Assembly (NCBI RefSeq): GCF_009797025.1
Contig: NZ_CP047027.1
Span: forward strand, 1,674,001 to 1,738,000
Direction: 5' to 3'
DNA: 64,000 nucleotides
From: Cellulophaga sp. L1A9
GTDB taxonomy: Bacteria > Bacteroidota > Bacteroidia > Flavobacteriales > Flavobacteriaceae
Below are positions 25,830-35,421 of the stretch, in pieces (position 1 is the stretch's first letter; each line of letters starts with the position of its first letter). The translations under genes and the position numbers were made by a program. Below the pieces are notes generated by a model. The model did not search any database. It was not told the origin of the DNA and saw only the letters and a program-made list of their open reading frames with translations.

Positions 25830-26522
25830 TTATCTTTGGGAAAACTTGCGTGTTATGAGTTCTACAAATCTAATTTCATACTCTTCTTTTCCTTCCCAAC
25901 TATTATAATCTGGTTTTACCATATTTACAATAAATGCAATAGAACGTTCTTCTGTAGTAATCGTATTTAACTGTGAAATTACACGGTTGTAGTCTTCCAT
26001 GTTATTATTAAAAAGATGTTTTACAAAAGCCAAACGATCATTAAGCCCTACTTTTATTTCTTTCTGAAAAGTATCATTAACCGATTTCTTTACTTCTTCC
26101 GACACTTTTTTTTCTGTCTCTACAGGCATAAAAAGCTCTTTATCATTCTTCATTAAAGCGGGTGTTGCCATAAAATCTGAAAATACATCTTCTGCTTCGG
26201 CACTCATAGGCATCTCAGAAACCATATCTTTTATGGTATCCATACCAGGAATCATAATATCTTCTTGATGCGGATTACTTTCAGGTACATGTTTATTTTC
26301 ATGCATCACCGCATTGGCTAATTCCTCAAACTTTGCCGCAATGGCATTTTTAGAAACATCTATCTCTATATCATTTAGCTCCTCTTCAATAAATTTAAGC
26401 ACCGCTAATTTCTCATACAACTCTTTTGATGCAGCATACATTCCAGTTATATCATTAATGTCATCAGCAGTAATAATATTTGTTGCAATTTTAACCAATT
26501 TTTTTTTCAGCTGTTTTTTCAT
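25830..26522 (-). CDS. Conserved Flavobacteriaceae hypothetical protein
   Basis: The 230-residue protein has two helical parts: an N-terminal KKQLKKKLVKIATNIITADD region (1-70) and a C-terminal block with LNDRLAFVKHLFNNNMEDYN and VISQLNTI (about 165-190). A charged, low-complexity linker (about 75-150, many Glu/Met/Pro) joins them. No signal or membrane segment is seen. The C-terminal block is the sort of conserved motif I associate with uncharacterised Flavobacteriia proteins near tdk-alr, but I know no function. It is divergent from tdk across a 111-bp gap. Confidence 0.7.
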   Translation of the reverse strand: MKKQLKKKLVKIATNIITADDINDITGMYAASKELYEKLAVLKFIEEELNDIEIDVSKNAIAAKFEELANAVMHENKHVPESNPHQEDIMIPGMDTIKDMVSEMPMSAEAEDVFSDFMATPALMKNDKELFMPVETEKKVSEEVKKSVNDTFQKEIKVGLNDRLAFVKHLFNNNMEDYNRVISQLNTITTEERSIAFIVNMVKPDYNSWEGKEEYEIRFVELITRKFSQR

Positions 26523-26633
26523 CTGTCAAAATTTTTTATTCTAATCTATTATAAAAGACCGTGTTTGTTTAGTAATTTTATGGCTTCGTTTTAATAAAAC
26601 GAATAACGTATAACTTTCGTCTAAAATTACAAA

Positions 26634-27275
26634 ATGTTTCTCGAAAATACTGTAAACCCTAAAGAACAATTTGGCTGGATCGAAGTTATCTGTGGTTCTA
26701 TGTTCTCTGGTAAGACTGAGGAGCTTATCCGAAGATTAAAAAGAGCCCAATTCGCAAAGCAAAAGGTTGAAATTTTTAAACCTCAAGTAGATACACGCTA
26801 TGATGAGGAAATGGTGGTATCACATGATGCCAACCAAATACGCTCTACTCCCGTGCCCGCAGCCGCTAATATTCGTTTGCTAGCAGACGGCTGTGACGTA
26901 GTCGGAATTGACGAAGCGCAGTTTTTCGATGATGAAATTGTTGCCGTCTGCAATGATTTAGCAAATAAAGGCATCCGTGTTTTGGTCGCTGGCTTAGATA
27001 TGGATTTTAAAGGAAACCCATTTGGTCCTATGCCTGCACTTATGGCTACAGCAGAATATGTAACCAAAGTACACGCCATTTGTACACGTACAGGAAACTT
27101 AGCCAATTACAGTTTTAGAAAGTCTTCCAATGACAAATTAGTGCTGTTAGGAGAAATAGAGGCTTATGAGCCATTGAGCCGAGCTGCATATTACAAAGCT
27201 ATGCTCCGAGAAAAAGTCAAGGATATTGATATTGACGTAGAGCAAGTAAAAGATAATACAAAAACCAATGGCTAA
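26634..27275 (+). CDS. tdk: Thymidine kinase
   Basis: The 213-residue enzyme has the type II thymidine kinase layout: P-loop [15 protein letters not shown] (about residues 23-37), the lasso/lid region with DEAQFFDDE (Walker B, about 93-101) and [15 protein letters not shown], followed by a remnant zinc-ribbon segment. That segment has only one Cys (CTRTGN) where classic enzymes show two C-x2-C pairs, so zinc binding may be incomplete. It phosphorylates thymidine in the salvage pathway. Its end overlaps alr by eight bases. Confidence 0.93.
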   Translation: MFLENTVNPKEQFGWIEVICGSMFSGKTEELIRRLKRAQFAKQKVEIFKPQVDTRYDEEMVVSHDANQIRSTPVPAAANIRLLADGCDVVGIDEAQFFDDEIVAVCNDLANKGIRVLVAGLDMDFKGNPFGPMPALMATAEYVTKVHAICTRTGNLANYSFRKSSNDKLVLLGEIEAYEPLSRAAYYKAMLREKVKDIDIDVEQVKDNTKTNG

Positions 27276-28371
27276 GGCTCAAGAAACGGTTCTAGAAATA
27301 AACTTAAAAGCTTTAGAACACAATTACCAGTACTTAAAAACAAAAATTACTTCAAAAACTAAATTTCTAGGCGTAGTTAAAGCGTTTGCCTACGGAAGTG
27401 ACGCGGTAGCGATTGCTACTAAATTAGTCGATTTAGGGGTAGATTATCTTGCGGTTGCTTATGCGGAAGAAGGTGTTACGCTTCGTAATGCTGGGATTAA
27501 AGTCCCTATTTTGGTTTTACACTCTCAAATAGTAAGTTTTGATACTATTATTGAACGCTGTTTAGAACCCAATATCTTTTCAGAAAGAATACTAACGGAG
27601 TTTATTGCTACCGCAGAGCGCCACAATCAGAAAAATTATCCTATTCATCTAAAATTTAATACAGGATTAAATAGGTTAGGCTTTAATGCTAAGGATATTC
27701 CTTCAATCGTTAAAAAACTATCAGAAACTACGGCTGTAAAAGTGTTGTCTATTTTTTCACATTTAGCCGCTTCTGAAGATTTAGAGGAAAAAGAATTTAC
27801 CCTAAATCAAATTAAAAGCTTCAATAAAATTAGTAGGCAAATAGATGCCGCCTTACCTTATATTCCCTTTAAACATTTATCAAACACCTCTGGAATTATC
27901 AACTACCCAGAAGCGCATTTTGATATGGTACGAAGCGGAATTGGCTTATACGGCTTTGGAAATGATAGCGATGAGGATAAAAATTTTATTCCTGTTGCTA
28001 CTCTTAAAACAAATATCTCTCAAATACATTATTTAGAAGCCAATGAAAGTGTTGGCTACAACCGAGCTTTTACTTCTGATAAAAAATTAAAAACCGCAAC
28101 TTTGCCTTTAGGCCATGCGGACGGTATTGGTAGAGAATATGGAAATGGCAAAGGAGTTGTTTGTGTACACGGTCATTATGCTCCAATTCTTGGCAATACG
28201 TGTATGGACATGATTATGGTTGATGTTACAGGTATTGATTGTGCTGAAGGCGATGAAGTTATCGTTTTTGGAGAAAAACCAACAGCAACGGAATTTGCAG
28301 AAGGAGCCAATACCATTTCTTATGAAGTGCTTACAGGTATCTCTCAGAGGGTTAAGCGTGTCATCCTTTAA
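27268..28371 (+). CDS. alr: Alanine racemase
   Basis: The 367-residue enzyme shows the PLP lysine in [11 protein letters not shown] (K34 region), a fold type III TIM barrel, [10 protein letters not shown] and the SGIGLYGF block, and the second catalytic Tyr in YNRAFTSD. The C-terminal domain contains [14 protein letters not shown]. It makes D-alanine for peptidoglycan. Length matches the family. The ATG at 27268 overlaps the end of tdk, a common pairing in Flavobacteria, and mscL follows after a 93-bp gap with its own probable promoter. Confidence 0.95.
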   Translation: MAKAQETVLEINLKALEHNYQYLKTKITSKTKFLGVVKAFAYGSDAVAIATKLVDLGVDYLAVAYAEEGVTLRNAGIKVPILVLHSQIVSFDTIIERCLEPNIFSERILTEFIATAERHNQKNYPIHLKFNTGLNRLGFNAKDIPSIVKKLSETTAVKVLSIFSHLAASEDLEEKEFTLNQIKSFNKISRQIDAALPYIPFKHLSNTSGIINYPEAHFDMVRSGIGLYGFGNDSDEDKNFIPVATLKTNISQIHYLEANESVGYNRAFTSDKKLKTATLPLGHADGIGREYGNGKGVVCVHGHYAPILGNTCMDMIMVDVTGIDCAEGDEVIVFGEKPTATEFAEGANTISYEVLTGISQRVKRVIL

Positions 28372-28464
28372 ACAATAAATATTCATTAACATTTATTTAA
28401 GATTTAATTTTTTAGTACCTTGCGCTACATTAAACTATTAACTAATAATTAAAAACACTAAATC

Positions 28465-28869
28465 ATGTTAAAAGAATTTAAGAATTTCATTATGACAGGT
28501 AATGTCATAGAATTTGCAGTTGCAGTAATTATGGCTGGCGCATTAGGTGCCGTAATTAATGGATTTGTTAAGGATATCGCTATGCCATTTATTGGTTATT
28601 TCGCTGGCGGAATGAATTTTGAAGATATGCATATTGCAATGGACGGACAAGATTACACTACTTTAGCTGCTGCAAAAGAAGCAGGTGGAGCTGTAATCGC
28701 TTACGGTTCTTGGATTAACACTATCGTAAACTTATTAATCGTTGGATTAGTGATGTTCATGATTGTAAGAGCTTACAACAAAACAAAAACACCTCCTGCT
28801 CCTGCAGCTCCTGCTGGACCTTCTCAAGAAGATCTTCTTGCTGAAATTAGAGATTTATTGAAAAAATAA
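28465..28869 (+). CDS. mscL: Large-conductance mechanosensitive channel MscL
   Basis: The 134-residue protein starts with the MscL N-terminal amphipathic helix LKEFKNFIMTGNVIEFAVAV, with TM1 (about 15-45) and TM2 (about 75-100, SWINTIVNLLIVGLVMF), then a proline-rich linker and a C-terminal bundle helix EDLLAEIRDLLKK. It opens in the inner membrane on osmotic downshock. Length is typical. The TM1-TM2 loop is short, as in many Bacteroidota. It is transcribed alone and ended by a strong terminator. Confidence 0.95.
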   Translation: MLKEFKNFIMTGNVIEFAVAVIMAGALGAVINGFVKDIAMPFIGYFAGGMNFEDMHIAMDGQDYTTLAAAKEAGGAVIAYGSWINTIVNLLIVGLVMFMIVRAYNKTKTPPAPAAPAGPSQEDLLAEIRDLLKK

Positions 28870-28925
28870 ATAAAATTCATTATCCAATATTTGGGTAATA
28901 CCGCTGCACTGCAGTACTAATCTAA

Positions 28926-28968
28926 AGCCGTCAGGTACATTACGCTAATGTATTTGACGGTTTTTCTT
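28926..28968 (+). terminator. Terminator of mscL
   Basis: AGCCGTCAGGTACATTA pairs with TAATGTATTTGACGGTT across a short loop and is followed by TTTTTCTTTT. Stem of about 17 bases with a few mismatches. Confidence 0.85.
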
Positions 28969-29018
28969 TTGCCCTACTTAACACATTTTTTCTTAAGATG
29001 AAAAAATAGCTAAAAGGA

Positions 29019-29405
29019 TTACTCTATTGTTTTAAATATGGAATCTACACTAGCTTTAGATATAGGCTTATCAAAATAGCCAAATACTAAAGGGTGTTCT
29101 TTTGCTAAAATTAGATCTTTAGAATTTGTGAAAGCAGATAATATGTATATTCGGAGACTGCTCTTGTTCTTTCCTGTTTTTTCTAATTCTTCTAAAAACT
29201 GCCAACCATTTATTTCTGGCATTACAAGATCTAGTAGTAATATATCGGGTAAATCAGTTTCAGAAAAGGCTTCATCCTGTATGAGCACTAAAACTTCTGC
29301 AGCACTTTCAAAAATATTAATAGCACACGAAGTAGAAGATTGTCGAACCCCATATTGTGTAGCAAATCGTGATACTAAATCGTCATCAATAATCCATACC
29401 TTCAT
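29019..29405 (-). CDS. Single-domain response regulator
   Basis: A 128-residue receiver domain when begun at ATG 29405 (MKVWIIDDDLVSRF); an in-frame TTG ten codons upstream would add an unlikely leader. It has the acidic pocket IIDDD, the phospho-acceptor Asp in LLLDLVMPEI, Ser in ILSAF and the conserved Lys in FDKPI. There is no output domain, so it would act by protein-protein contact or as a phosphate sink. No cognate kinase is adjacent; the hybrid kinase at 52336 is far away. The gene is convergent with mscL. Confidence 0.88.
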   Translation of the reverse strand: MKVWIIDDDLVSRFATQYGVRQSSTSCAINIFESAAEVLVLIQDEAFSETDLPDILLLDLVMPEINGWQFLEELEKTGKNKSSLRIYILSAFTNSKDLILAKEHPLVFGYFDKPISKASVDSIFKTIE

Positions 29406-29538
29406 ATTATTCTCTAAAACTTCCTTTTTTGGCAAATTTATGGTTTTTAGACTTCCTAGCTATAATATCATGAAAGATAATCAAATTATGTTATAAATAT
29501 AACTTTTTGTTAAATTATAATTATTCATCTTTAATTTC

Positions 29539-29570
29539 TTTGTCCGATTAGTCCTATTGAAGTACATTTG
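29539..29570 (+). promoter_or_regulatory. Promoter of asd
   Basis: TTTG at 29539-29542 and TACATTTG at 29563-29570 are separated by 20 bases, a near-perfect Bacteroidota primary sigma promoter (TTTG and TAnnTTTG). It lies 19 bases before the asd ATG at 29590, which also argues against a start further upstream. Confidence 0.75.
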
Positions 29571-29589
29571 TTGCTCAAAATTTATAACA

Positions 29590-30579
29590 ATGAAAGTAGC
29601 AGTTGTAGGTGCAACAGGTATGGTAGGTGAAGTAATGCTAAAAGTATTAGCTGAACGTAATTTTCCTATCACAGAATTATTATTAGTAGCTTCTGAACGT
29701 TCAGTAGGTAAAAAAATGACCTATAAAAATAAGGAATATACCGTTATAGGTTTAGCTGATGCTGTAGCTGCAAAGCCAGAGATTGCCATTTTTTCTGCTG
29801 GTGGAGACACCTCAACAGAATGGGCTCCTAAATTTGCTGCAGTAGGCACAACAGTAATTGATAATTCATCTGCATGGCGAATGGATCCTACCAAGAAATT
29901 GATAGTTCCTGAAATTAATGCAGACCAATTAACAAAAGAAGATAAAATTATAGCAAACCCTAATTGCTCTACGATTCAATTAGTTATGTGTCTTGCTCCT
30001 CTTCACAAAAAATATAAAATGAAAAGGGTGGTAATTTCTACCTACCAATCTGTTTCTGGAACAGGCGTAAAAGCTGTTCAACAATTAGAAAATGAAATTG
30101 CAGGTATAAAAGGTGAAATGGCATATCCTTATCCTATCGGAAGAAATGCATTACCACACTGTGATGTCTTTTTAGAAAACGGATACACCAAAGAAGAAAT
30201 GAAATTAGCGCGTGAACCTCAAAAAATATTTGATGATCGTAGCTTTTCTATAACGGCTACAGCTGTACGTATCCCTACTGCAGGAGGACATTCTGAGTCT
30301 GTGAATGTTGAGTTTGAGAACGATTTTGATTTGACCGAAGTACGTAAACTATTAAGCGAATCATCAGGAGTTATTGTACAAGATAATCCGGATACAAATA
30401 CGTATCCAATGCCAATTTATGCGCATGATAAAGACGATGTTTTTGTTGGACGTATTCGTAGAGATGAAACCCAACGCAACACTTTAAATATGTGGATTGT
30501 TGCTGACAATCTTAGAAAAGGTGCCGCAACCAATGCAGTACAGATTGGAGAATACTTAGTAGCACACAACTTGGTGTAA
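29590..30579 (+). CDS. asd: Aspartate-semialdehyde dehydrogenase
   Basis: The 329-residue enzyme begins MKVAVVGATGMVGEVMLKVL, the NADP-binding Rossmann fold with G-A-T-G-M-V-G. The active-site Cys is C126 in ANPNCSTIQ, and PYPIGRNALPHCDVF and TAGGHSE segments follow. It makes aspartate semialdehyde for lysine, threonine and methionine, and diaminopimelate for the cell wall. I chose ATG 29590 because the promoter ends at 29570 and the conserved start lies here; an ATG at 29557 lies inside the promoter. A perfect terminator follows. Confidence 0.95.
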   Translation: MKVAVVGATGMVGEVMLKVLAERNFPITELLLVASERSVGKKMTYKNKEYTVIGLADAVAAKPEIAIFSAGGDTSTEWAPKFAAVGTTVIDNSSAWRMDPTKKLIVPEINADQLTKEDKIIANPNCSTIQLVMCLAPLHKKYKMKRVVISTYQSVSGTGVKAVQQLENEIAGIKGEMAYPYPIGRNALPHCDVFLENGYTKEEMKLAREPQKIFDDRSFSITATAVRIPTAGGHSESVNVEFENDFDLTEVRKLLSESSGVIVQDNPDTNTYPMPIYAHDKDDVFVGRIRRDETQRNTLNMWIVADNLRKGAATNAVQIGEYLVAHNLV

Positions 30580-30602
30580 CTCCTAAACCCTAAAGAATGT
30601 TA

Positions 30603-30640
30603 AAACCTTTGCAACAAGCCTGTTGCAAAGGTTTTTTTTT
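30603..30640 (+). terminator. Terminator of asd
   Basis: AAACCTTTGCAACA pairs perfectly with TGTTGCAAAGGTTT (14 bases) around the loop AGCC and is followed by a run of Ts. It separates asd from the downstream peptidase gene. Confidence 0.95.
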
Positions 30641-30671
30641 GGTATTTTTAGAGAGACTAATTAAACCACCT

Positions 30672-32831
30672 ATGAAAATAATTGCAAGCATAGCAATGAC
30701 TACTATACTACTAGTAAGTTGCGAAACAACACCTAAAAAAGAAAAAATAACTGTGAATTATCCTATAACACATAAAGCAGATAGTGTAGATACCTATTTT
30801 GGTACTGAAATAAAAGACCCATACCGGTGGCTAGAAGACGACAAAAGCTCAGAAACGGAAGCCTGGGTAAAAGACCAGAATAAGGTTACCTACGGGTATT
30901 TAGATCATATTCCCTTTAGAGAGGATCTAAAAAACCGACTACAAAAACTATGGAATTATGAGAAATTAGGATCGCCTTTTACAGAGGGTGATTATAGTTA
31001 TTTCTACAAAAATGACGGACTGCAGAATCAATATGTTGTGTATAGAAAAAAAGGCGAAGACGGCGAAGCTGAAGTTTTTTTAGACCCCAACACATTTTCT
31101 AAAGATGGTACCACCTCATTAGCGGGTTTAAGTTTTTCTAAAGATGGAAGTGTTGCTGCCTATTCTATTTCCGAAGGCGGTAGTGATTGGCGAAAGGTTA
31201 TCTTGTTAGACGCCGTAAAAAACGAAATTATTGAAGACACTTTAGTCGATATTAAATTCAGCGGAATTTCTTGGAAGAATAATGAGGGGTTTTATTATTC
31301 TAGTTACGACAAGCCAAAAGGAAGCGAACTATCCGCTAAAACAGATCAACACAAATTATACTATCATAAACTGGGAACACCCCAAAAAGAAGATGCCTTA
31401 ATTTATGGAGGCACTCCGGATCAAAAGCACCGATATGTTAGTGGTGATGTTACTGAAGACGGACACTTTTTATTTGTATACCCAAGAACATCAACTTCAG
31501 GAAGTAAGCTTTTAATGCAAGATCTTACAAAACCAGACGCCACGTTTGTAACTATTCTTGACCATACAGATACCGATAGCTACATTATTGATAACGAGGG
31601 TTCCAAATTGTATATCATGACCAATATGGAAGCTCCAAATCAGAAAGTAATCACCGTCGATGCTGATAATCCTAGCCCAGAAAATTGGGTAGATTTTATT
31701 CCCGAAACCGAAAACGTATTATCACCAAATACCGGTGGAGGTTATTTTTTTGCAGAATATATGGTTGATGCTATTTCTAAAGTATATCAGTATGATTATA
31801 ATGGAAACTTAGTTCGCGAAGTAAAATTACCTGGAGTTGGTTCCGCAGGAGGATTTGGAGGTAAAAAAGAAGAAAAAGAATTCTATTTTTCATTTACCAA
31901 TTACAGCACCCCAGGATCTTTGTATAAATACAATGTAGAAACAGGAGACTATACGCAGTATTGGAAACCAAATATTGATTTCAATCCATCAGATTATGAA
32001 TCCAAGCAAGTATTCTTCACTTCAAAAGATGGCACCAAAGTTCCTATGATTATTACCCATAAAAAAGGAATAGAACTCAATGGTAAAAATCCAACTATAT
32101 TATACGGTTACGGCGGTTTTAATATCAGCCTAACACCTTCATTTAGCATTGCAAATGCTGTTTGGATGGAGCAAGGTGGCGTTTATGCCGTTCCCAACTT
32201 AAGAGGGGGTGGTGAGTATGGTAAAAAATGGCATGATGCAGGAACAAAATTACAGAAGCAAAATGTTTTCGATGATTTTATTGCTGCTGCAGAATATCTA
32301 ATTAAGAAAAAATACACTTCAAAAGATTATTTAGCGATTAAAGGAGGGTCTAATGGTGGATTATTAGTAGGTGCTGTTATGACACAAAGACCAGATTTAA
32401 TGAAAGTGGCCATGCCAGCTGTTGGAGTATTAGATATGCTACGCTACCATACATTTACCTCTGGTGCCGGTTGGGCCTATGACTATGGAACTTCTGAAGA
32501 CAATAAAGAAATGTTTGAGTACCTAAAAGGATACTCTCCGGTCCACAATGTAAAAAAAGGAACCGCCTACCCCGCAACGATAGTTACCACGGGAGATCAT
32601 GATGATCGTGTAGTACCTGCGCATAGTTTTAAATTTGCCGCAGCTTTACAAGAAGCACAAGCTGGCGATAATCCAACATTAATACGCATTGATGTAAATG
32701 CAGGACACGGCGCAGGCAAATCTACCGAGGCTATCATAAATGAGCAAGTAGACTTACAAGCTTTCACCTTGTTTAACATGGGGTTTGAAACGCTACCAAA
32801 CCAAGCCGTTTTAAAAGAATTTAAAGAGTAA
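30672..32831 (+). CDS. Prolyl oligopeptidase family lipoprotein (S9A)
   Basis: Starting at ATG 30672 the product has 719 residues and a proper lipoprotein signal (MKIIASIAMTTILLVSC, Cys17). A longer frame from 30597 would begin inside the asd terminator. A seven-bladed propeller (about 70-440) precedes the alpha/beta hydrolase domain. The catalytic triad is visible: Ser in KGGSNGGLL (about 560), Asp in GDHDDRV (about 643) and His in NAGHGAGKS (about 679). The TPSFSIANA and GGYGKKWHDAG-type regions match prolyl oligopeptidases of Bacteroidota. It cleaves proline-containing oligopeptides, probably in the periplasm or at the outer membrane. A terminator follows at 32855. Confidence 0.92.
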   Translation: MKIIASIAMTTILLVSCETTPKKEKITVNYPITHKADSVDTYFGTEIKDPYRWLEDDKSSETEAWVKDQNKVTYGYLDHIPFREDLKNRLQKLWNYEKLGSPFTEGDYSYFYKNDGLQNQYVVYRKKGEDGEAEVFLDPNTFSKDGTTSLAGLSFSKDGSVAAYSISEGGSDWRKVILLDAVKNEIIEDTLVDIKFSGISWKNNEGFYYSSYDKPKGSELSAKTDQHKLYYHKLGTPQKEDALIYGGTPDQKHRYVSGDVTEDGHFLFVYPRTSTSGSKLLMQDLTKPDATFVTILDHTDTDSYIIDNEGSKLYIMTNMEAPNQKVITVDADNPSPENWVDFIPETENVLSPNTGGGYFFAEYMVDAISKVYQYDYNGNLVREVKLPGVGSAGGFGGKKEEKEFYFSFTNYSTPGSLYKYNVETGDYTQYWKPNIDFNPSDYESKQVFFTSKDGTKVPMIITHKKGIELNGKNPTILYGYGGFNISLTPSFSIANAVWMEQGGVYAVPNLRGGGEYGKKWHDAGTKLQKQNVFDDFIAAAEYLIKKKYTSKDYLAIKGGSNGGLLVGAVMTQRPDLMKVAMPAVGVLDMLRYHTFTSGAGWAYDYGTSEDNKEMFEYLKGYSPVHNVKKGTAYPATIVTTGDHDDRVVPAHSFKFAAALQEAQAGDNPTLIRIDVNAGHGAGKSTEAIINEQVDLQAFTLFNMGFETLPNQAVLKEFKE

Positions 32832-32854
32832 TACATTTTCAATATTTGAGATTA

Positions 32855-32886
32855 AAATCCGTTTCTAACTGAAACGGATTTTTTAT
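32855..32886 (+). terminator. Terminator of the prolyl oligopeptidase gene
   Basis: AAATCCGTTTC, loop TAACT, GAAACGGATT followed by TTTT. Strong rho-independent terminator. Confidence 0.93.
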
Positions 32887-32915
32887 TTCTAATTTTGTCT
32901 GCTATAGAATACACT

Positions 32916-33893
32916 ATGTTACACATAAAGAACCTTTCTTTTTCCTATTCTTCTCTCCAGATTATCTCTGATATTAGTTTTACGGCTGAAAAAGGAGCAC
33001 ATATTTCTATTATCGGAGAAAGTGGCTGCGGGAAGAGCACATTATTAAAGCTTTTGTATGGCATTTTACAACCCAATACTGGAAGTATCTTTTGGGATGA
33101 AAATCCTATTTTAGGTCCCGACTTTAAATTGGTTCCCGGAGAGACTTTTATGAAATACCTCTCTCAAGATTTTGATTTGATGCCCTACTTATCGGTAGAA
33201 GAAAATGTGAGTCAATTTTTATCAGTGTTCTATCCTCAAGAACTTAAAGAGCGTACGGAAGAGCTTTTAGAAATGATAGAGATGACAGCTTTTGCCAAGA
33301 CAAAAGTAAAACTCTTAAGTGGTGGTCAACAGCAAAGGGTAGCACTAGCCAGAGTTCTAGCCCAAAAACCTGAAATTCTCTTATTAGACGAACCTTTCAG
33401 TCACATTGATAATTCTAGGAAAAATAGCTTGCGAAGAAATCTTTTCAACTATTTAAAAACCGAACACATCACCTGCATCGTAGCATCACATGACACCAAT
33501 GATATTCTGTCTTTTGCAGATGAGGTTATTGTTTTAAAAGAAGGTAACATTTTAGCAAAAGAGAATCCCGAAACACTCTATATGCATCCTAAAAATAAGT
33601 ACACCGCTTCTTTATTTGGCGATGTAAATCTTATTCCTATTTCTTTATTAAAACCTTATGCTACGCTTGAGAAATCTATTCTAGTATATCCATCAGAACT
33701 TATTATTTCTGAAAATAGTGGATTAAAGGTATGGGTAAAAAACTCGTATTTTAAAGGTTCTCATTACTTAATTGAAGGCCAACTTAATGAGACCGATATC
33801 ATTTTATTTAACGCCCCTCGTGCTTATGAAACCGAAAAAGAAGCGTTCTTAAATGTAGCCCTTGACACCATAAATGCAAGAATAAAAGATTGA
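32916..33893 (+). CDS. ABC transporter ATP-binding protein
   Basis: Started at ATG 32916 it has 325 residues. Walker A is GESGCGKST, the Q-loop is YLSQDFDLMPYL, the signature is LLSGGQQQR, and Walker B with the catalytic Glu is ILLLDEPFSHID; SHD gives the H-loop. The C-terminal 100 residues form a TOBE-like extension as in iron/spermidine-type importers, so it is of the Fbp/Pot class rather than a plain export ATPase. A -7 box TAATTTTG at 32890-32897 precedes this start. No permease or binding protein gene is nearby, so the partner is elsewhere. arfB overlaps its end. Confidence 0.88.
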   Translation: MLHIKNLSFSYSSLQIISDISFTAEKGAHISIIGESGCGKSTLLKLLYGILQPNTGSIFWDENPILGPDFKLVPGETFMKYLSQDFDLMPYLSVEENVSQFLSVFYPQELKERTEELLEMIEMTAFAKTKVKLLSGGQQQRVALARVLAQKPEILLLDEPFSHIDNSRKNSLRRNLFNYLKTEHITCIVASHDTNDILSFADEVIVLKEGNILAKENPETLYMHPKNKYTASLFGDVNLIPISLLKPYATLEKSILVYPSELIISENSGLKVWVKNSYFKGSHYLIEGQLNETDIILFNAPRAYETEKEAFLNVALDTINARIKD

Positions 33894-34297
33894 TTTTGAA
33901 TAAGGAACTAATCATACAAGAATTACAATTTAAGGCTGTTAGAAGTAGCGGTGCTGGTGGACAGCATGTAAACAAGGTAGCTACCAAAATCGAACTGTTT
34001 TTTGATATTGCAAAATCGAGCTGTCTAAACCCAATTGAAAAAGATAAGATTTATTTAAAATTAAAGAATAAAATAAACAAAGAAAAGGTATTACAACTAC
34101 AGTGTGATGAAAGCCGAAGTCAGCACAAAAATAAAGCCCTTGTTATAAAGAGATTCCTCCTGATTTTAGAAAACACGCTTAAAGAACCAAAAAAACGGAA
34201 ACGAACAAAACCGAGTAGATCTTCAATAGAAAAACGATTACACAGTAAAAAGAAAGCTGCGCAAAAAAAGGCGAATCGGAATAAAAACAATTGGTAA
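33890..34297 (+). CDS. arfB: Alternative ribosome-rescue factor, release-factor domain (ArfB)
   Basis: The 135-residue protein holds the release-factor core FKAVRSSGAGGQHVNKVATK, with GGQ at about residues 23-25, and ends in a Lys/Arg-rich tail (KKRKRTKPSRSSIEKRLHSK) that enters the mRNA channel in ArfB/YaeJ. It hydrolyses peptidyl-tRNA on stalled ribosomes. No ATG precedes the domain; the start appears to be TTG at 33890, overlapping the stop of the ABC gene (a second TTG at 33896 is possible). The overlap suggests coupling. Confidence 0.9.
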   Translation: MILNKELIIQELQFKAVRSSGAGGQHVNKVATKIELFFDIAKSSCLNPIEKDKIYLKLKNKINKEKVLQLQCDESRSQHKNKALVIKRFLLILENTLKEPKKRKRTKPSRSSIEKRLHSKKKAAQKKANRNKNNW

Positions 34298-34366
34298 ATA
34301 CTAAAAAATTAAAGAAAGTAATAACTACTAAACTTTGCGTATTTTTATACTTCTAAAGTTTAGCAG

Positions 34367-34876
34367 ATGAAAACTATATTGCAACTATGCAGCCTATTAT
34401 TTATTTTTGCTTCTTGCGAAGATAAACAGCCCAAATCACTGGACAGTATTTTAGACTGGAAAAAAAGAATGCATACTACTACCTTACCAGATTCTTTAGA
34501 AAGTGGCAGCAGCTACTTATCTGTCTATTCACAAATTTATAGCGTTACAGAACATGTTACTCATGATTTAACTGCCACGGTAAGCATCAGAAACACCAGT
34601 AGAAAAGATACCTTATACATAACTAAAGGAGAATATTTTAACTCACAGGGGAAACTTCTAAACACCTATATTGACAAAACCATTTATTTGAATCCGCTGG
34701 AAACCTTAGCCATTGTTATTGCAGAAAAAGATAAAGAGGGAGGGTCTGGTGCAAATTTCATTTTTGATTGGCAAGTAAAACCGAATACATCAGCGCCTTT
34801 ATTTGAAAGTGTGATGATTTCTACATCCGGCTCTCAAGGCTTGTCTTTTACCACACAAGGAAAAAAAATAGATTAG
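34367..34876 (+). CDS. Lipoprotein of unknown function
   Basis: A 169-residue protein with a signal peptide and lipobox LLFIFASC (Cys17). The mature part has alternating beta strands (DLTATVSIRNTSRKDTLYIT) in a pattern like an FxLYD/CARDB-type immunoglobulin fold that would sit in the periplasm or at the surface. I cannot assign a family. It is 41 bp upstream of a FKBP lipoprotein gene and probably co-transcribed with it. Confidence 0.7.
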   Translation: MKTILQLCSLLFIFASCEDKQPKSLDSILDWKKRMHTTTLPDSLESGSSYLSVYSQIYSVTEHVTHDLTATVSIRNTSRKDTLYITKGEYFNSQGKLLNTYIDKTIYLNPLETLAIVIAEKDKEGGSGANFIFDWQVKPNTSAPLFESVMISTSGSQGLSFTTQGKKID

Positions 34877-34917
34877 AATTAAAATAGGCTACATATATTT
34901 GTCAAAAAAAAAATCAA

Positions 34918-35373
34918 ATGAAAAATAGTATCCTTTTCTTATGCATTATCCTATTTCTAGGATGTAACGATGAAAAAGAAAATATTGATTACGTTGCCAA
35001 AAATGAAGCTGATATAGCTGCTTATCTTACCGAAAATAAAATAGAGGCTACTAGAAGTGACTCTGGTCTATACTATAGCACTGAAGCTCAAGGTGAAGGG
35101 GAACAACCCTCAAGTAATTCTGATGTTACTGTTGGCTATAAAGGTTACTTTTTAGATGGAGAAGTTTTTGACGAGAGCGATGCTAGTGGCATTACATTTA
35201 ACATTAATGGCGTAATAAAAGGATGGACAGAAGGCATTGCATACTTTAATGAAGGTGGCTCTGGAAAACTATTTGTTCCTGCTCATTTAGGGTATGGATC
35301 AAACACGTATGGCCCAATACCAGGAGGTTCTGTATTAATTTTTGATATTAATTTACTGAAAGTAGAAAATTAA
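34918..35373 (+). CDS. FKBP-type peptidyl-prolyl isomerase lipoprotein
   Basis: The 151-residue protein has a lipobox signal (ILFLGC, Cys16) and one FKBP domain (about 45-150): SDVTVGYKGYFLDGEVFDES, VIKGWTEGIAYFNEGGSGKL and FVPAHLGYGSNTYGPIPGGS with the I/V-P-G-G loop. It should accelerate prolyl isomerisation of exported proteins in the periplasm. The active-site Asp and Trp (D near FDES, W in KGWTEG) are kept. Similar lipid-anchored FKBPs serve gliding or folding roles in Flavobacteria, by family knowledge. A TATATTTG -7 box lies at 34894-34901. Confidence 0.92.
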   Translation: MKNSILFLCIILFLGCNDEKENIDYVAKNEADIAAYLTENKIEATRSDSGLYYSTEAQGEGEQPSSNSDVTVGYKGYFLDGEVFDESDASGITFNINGVIKGWTEGIAYFNEGGSGKLFVPAHLGYGSNTYGPIPGGSVLIFDINLLKVEN

Positions 35374-35384
35374 AAATAACGAGA

Positions 35385-35421
35385 AATGAAATTCTCTAAA
35401 GTGTATTTAGAGAATTTCATT
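35385..35421. terminator. Bidirectional stem-loop between FKBP and GreA/B-like genes
   Basis: AATGAAATTCTCTAAA and TTTAGAGAATTTCATT are perfect complements (16 bases) around GTGTA. The right arm overlaps the last codons of the convergent gene. T-runs are short, so termination strength is uncertain. Confidence 0.6.

Noticed and set aside
30597..30671. Upstream extension of the prolyl oligopeptidase reading frame
   Set aside because: It begins inside the asd terminator and would hide the lipoprotein signal that starts at 30672.
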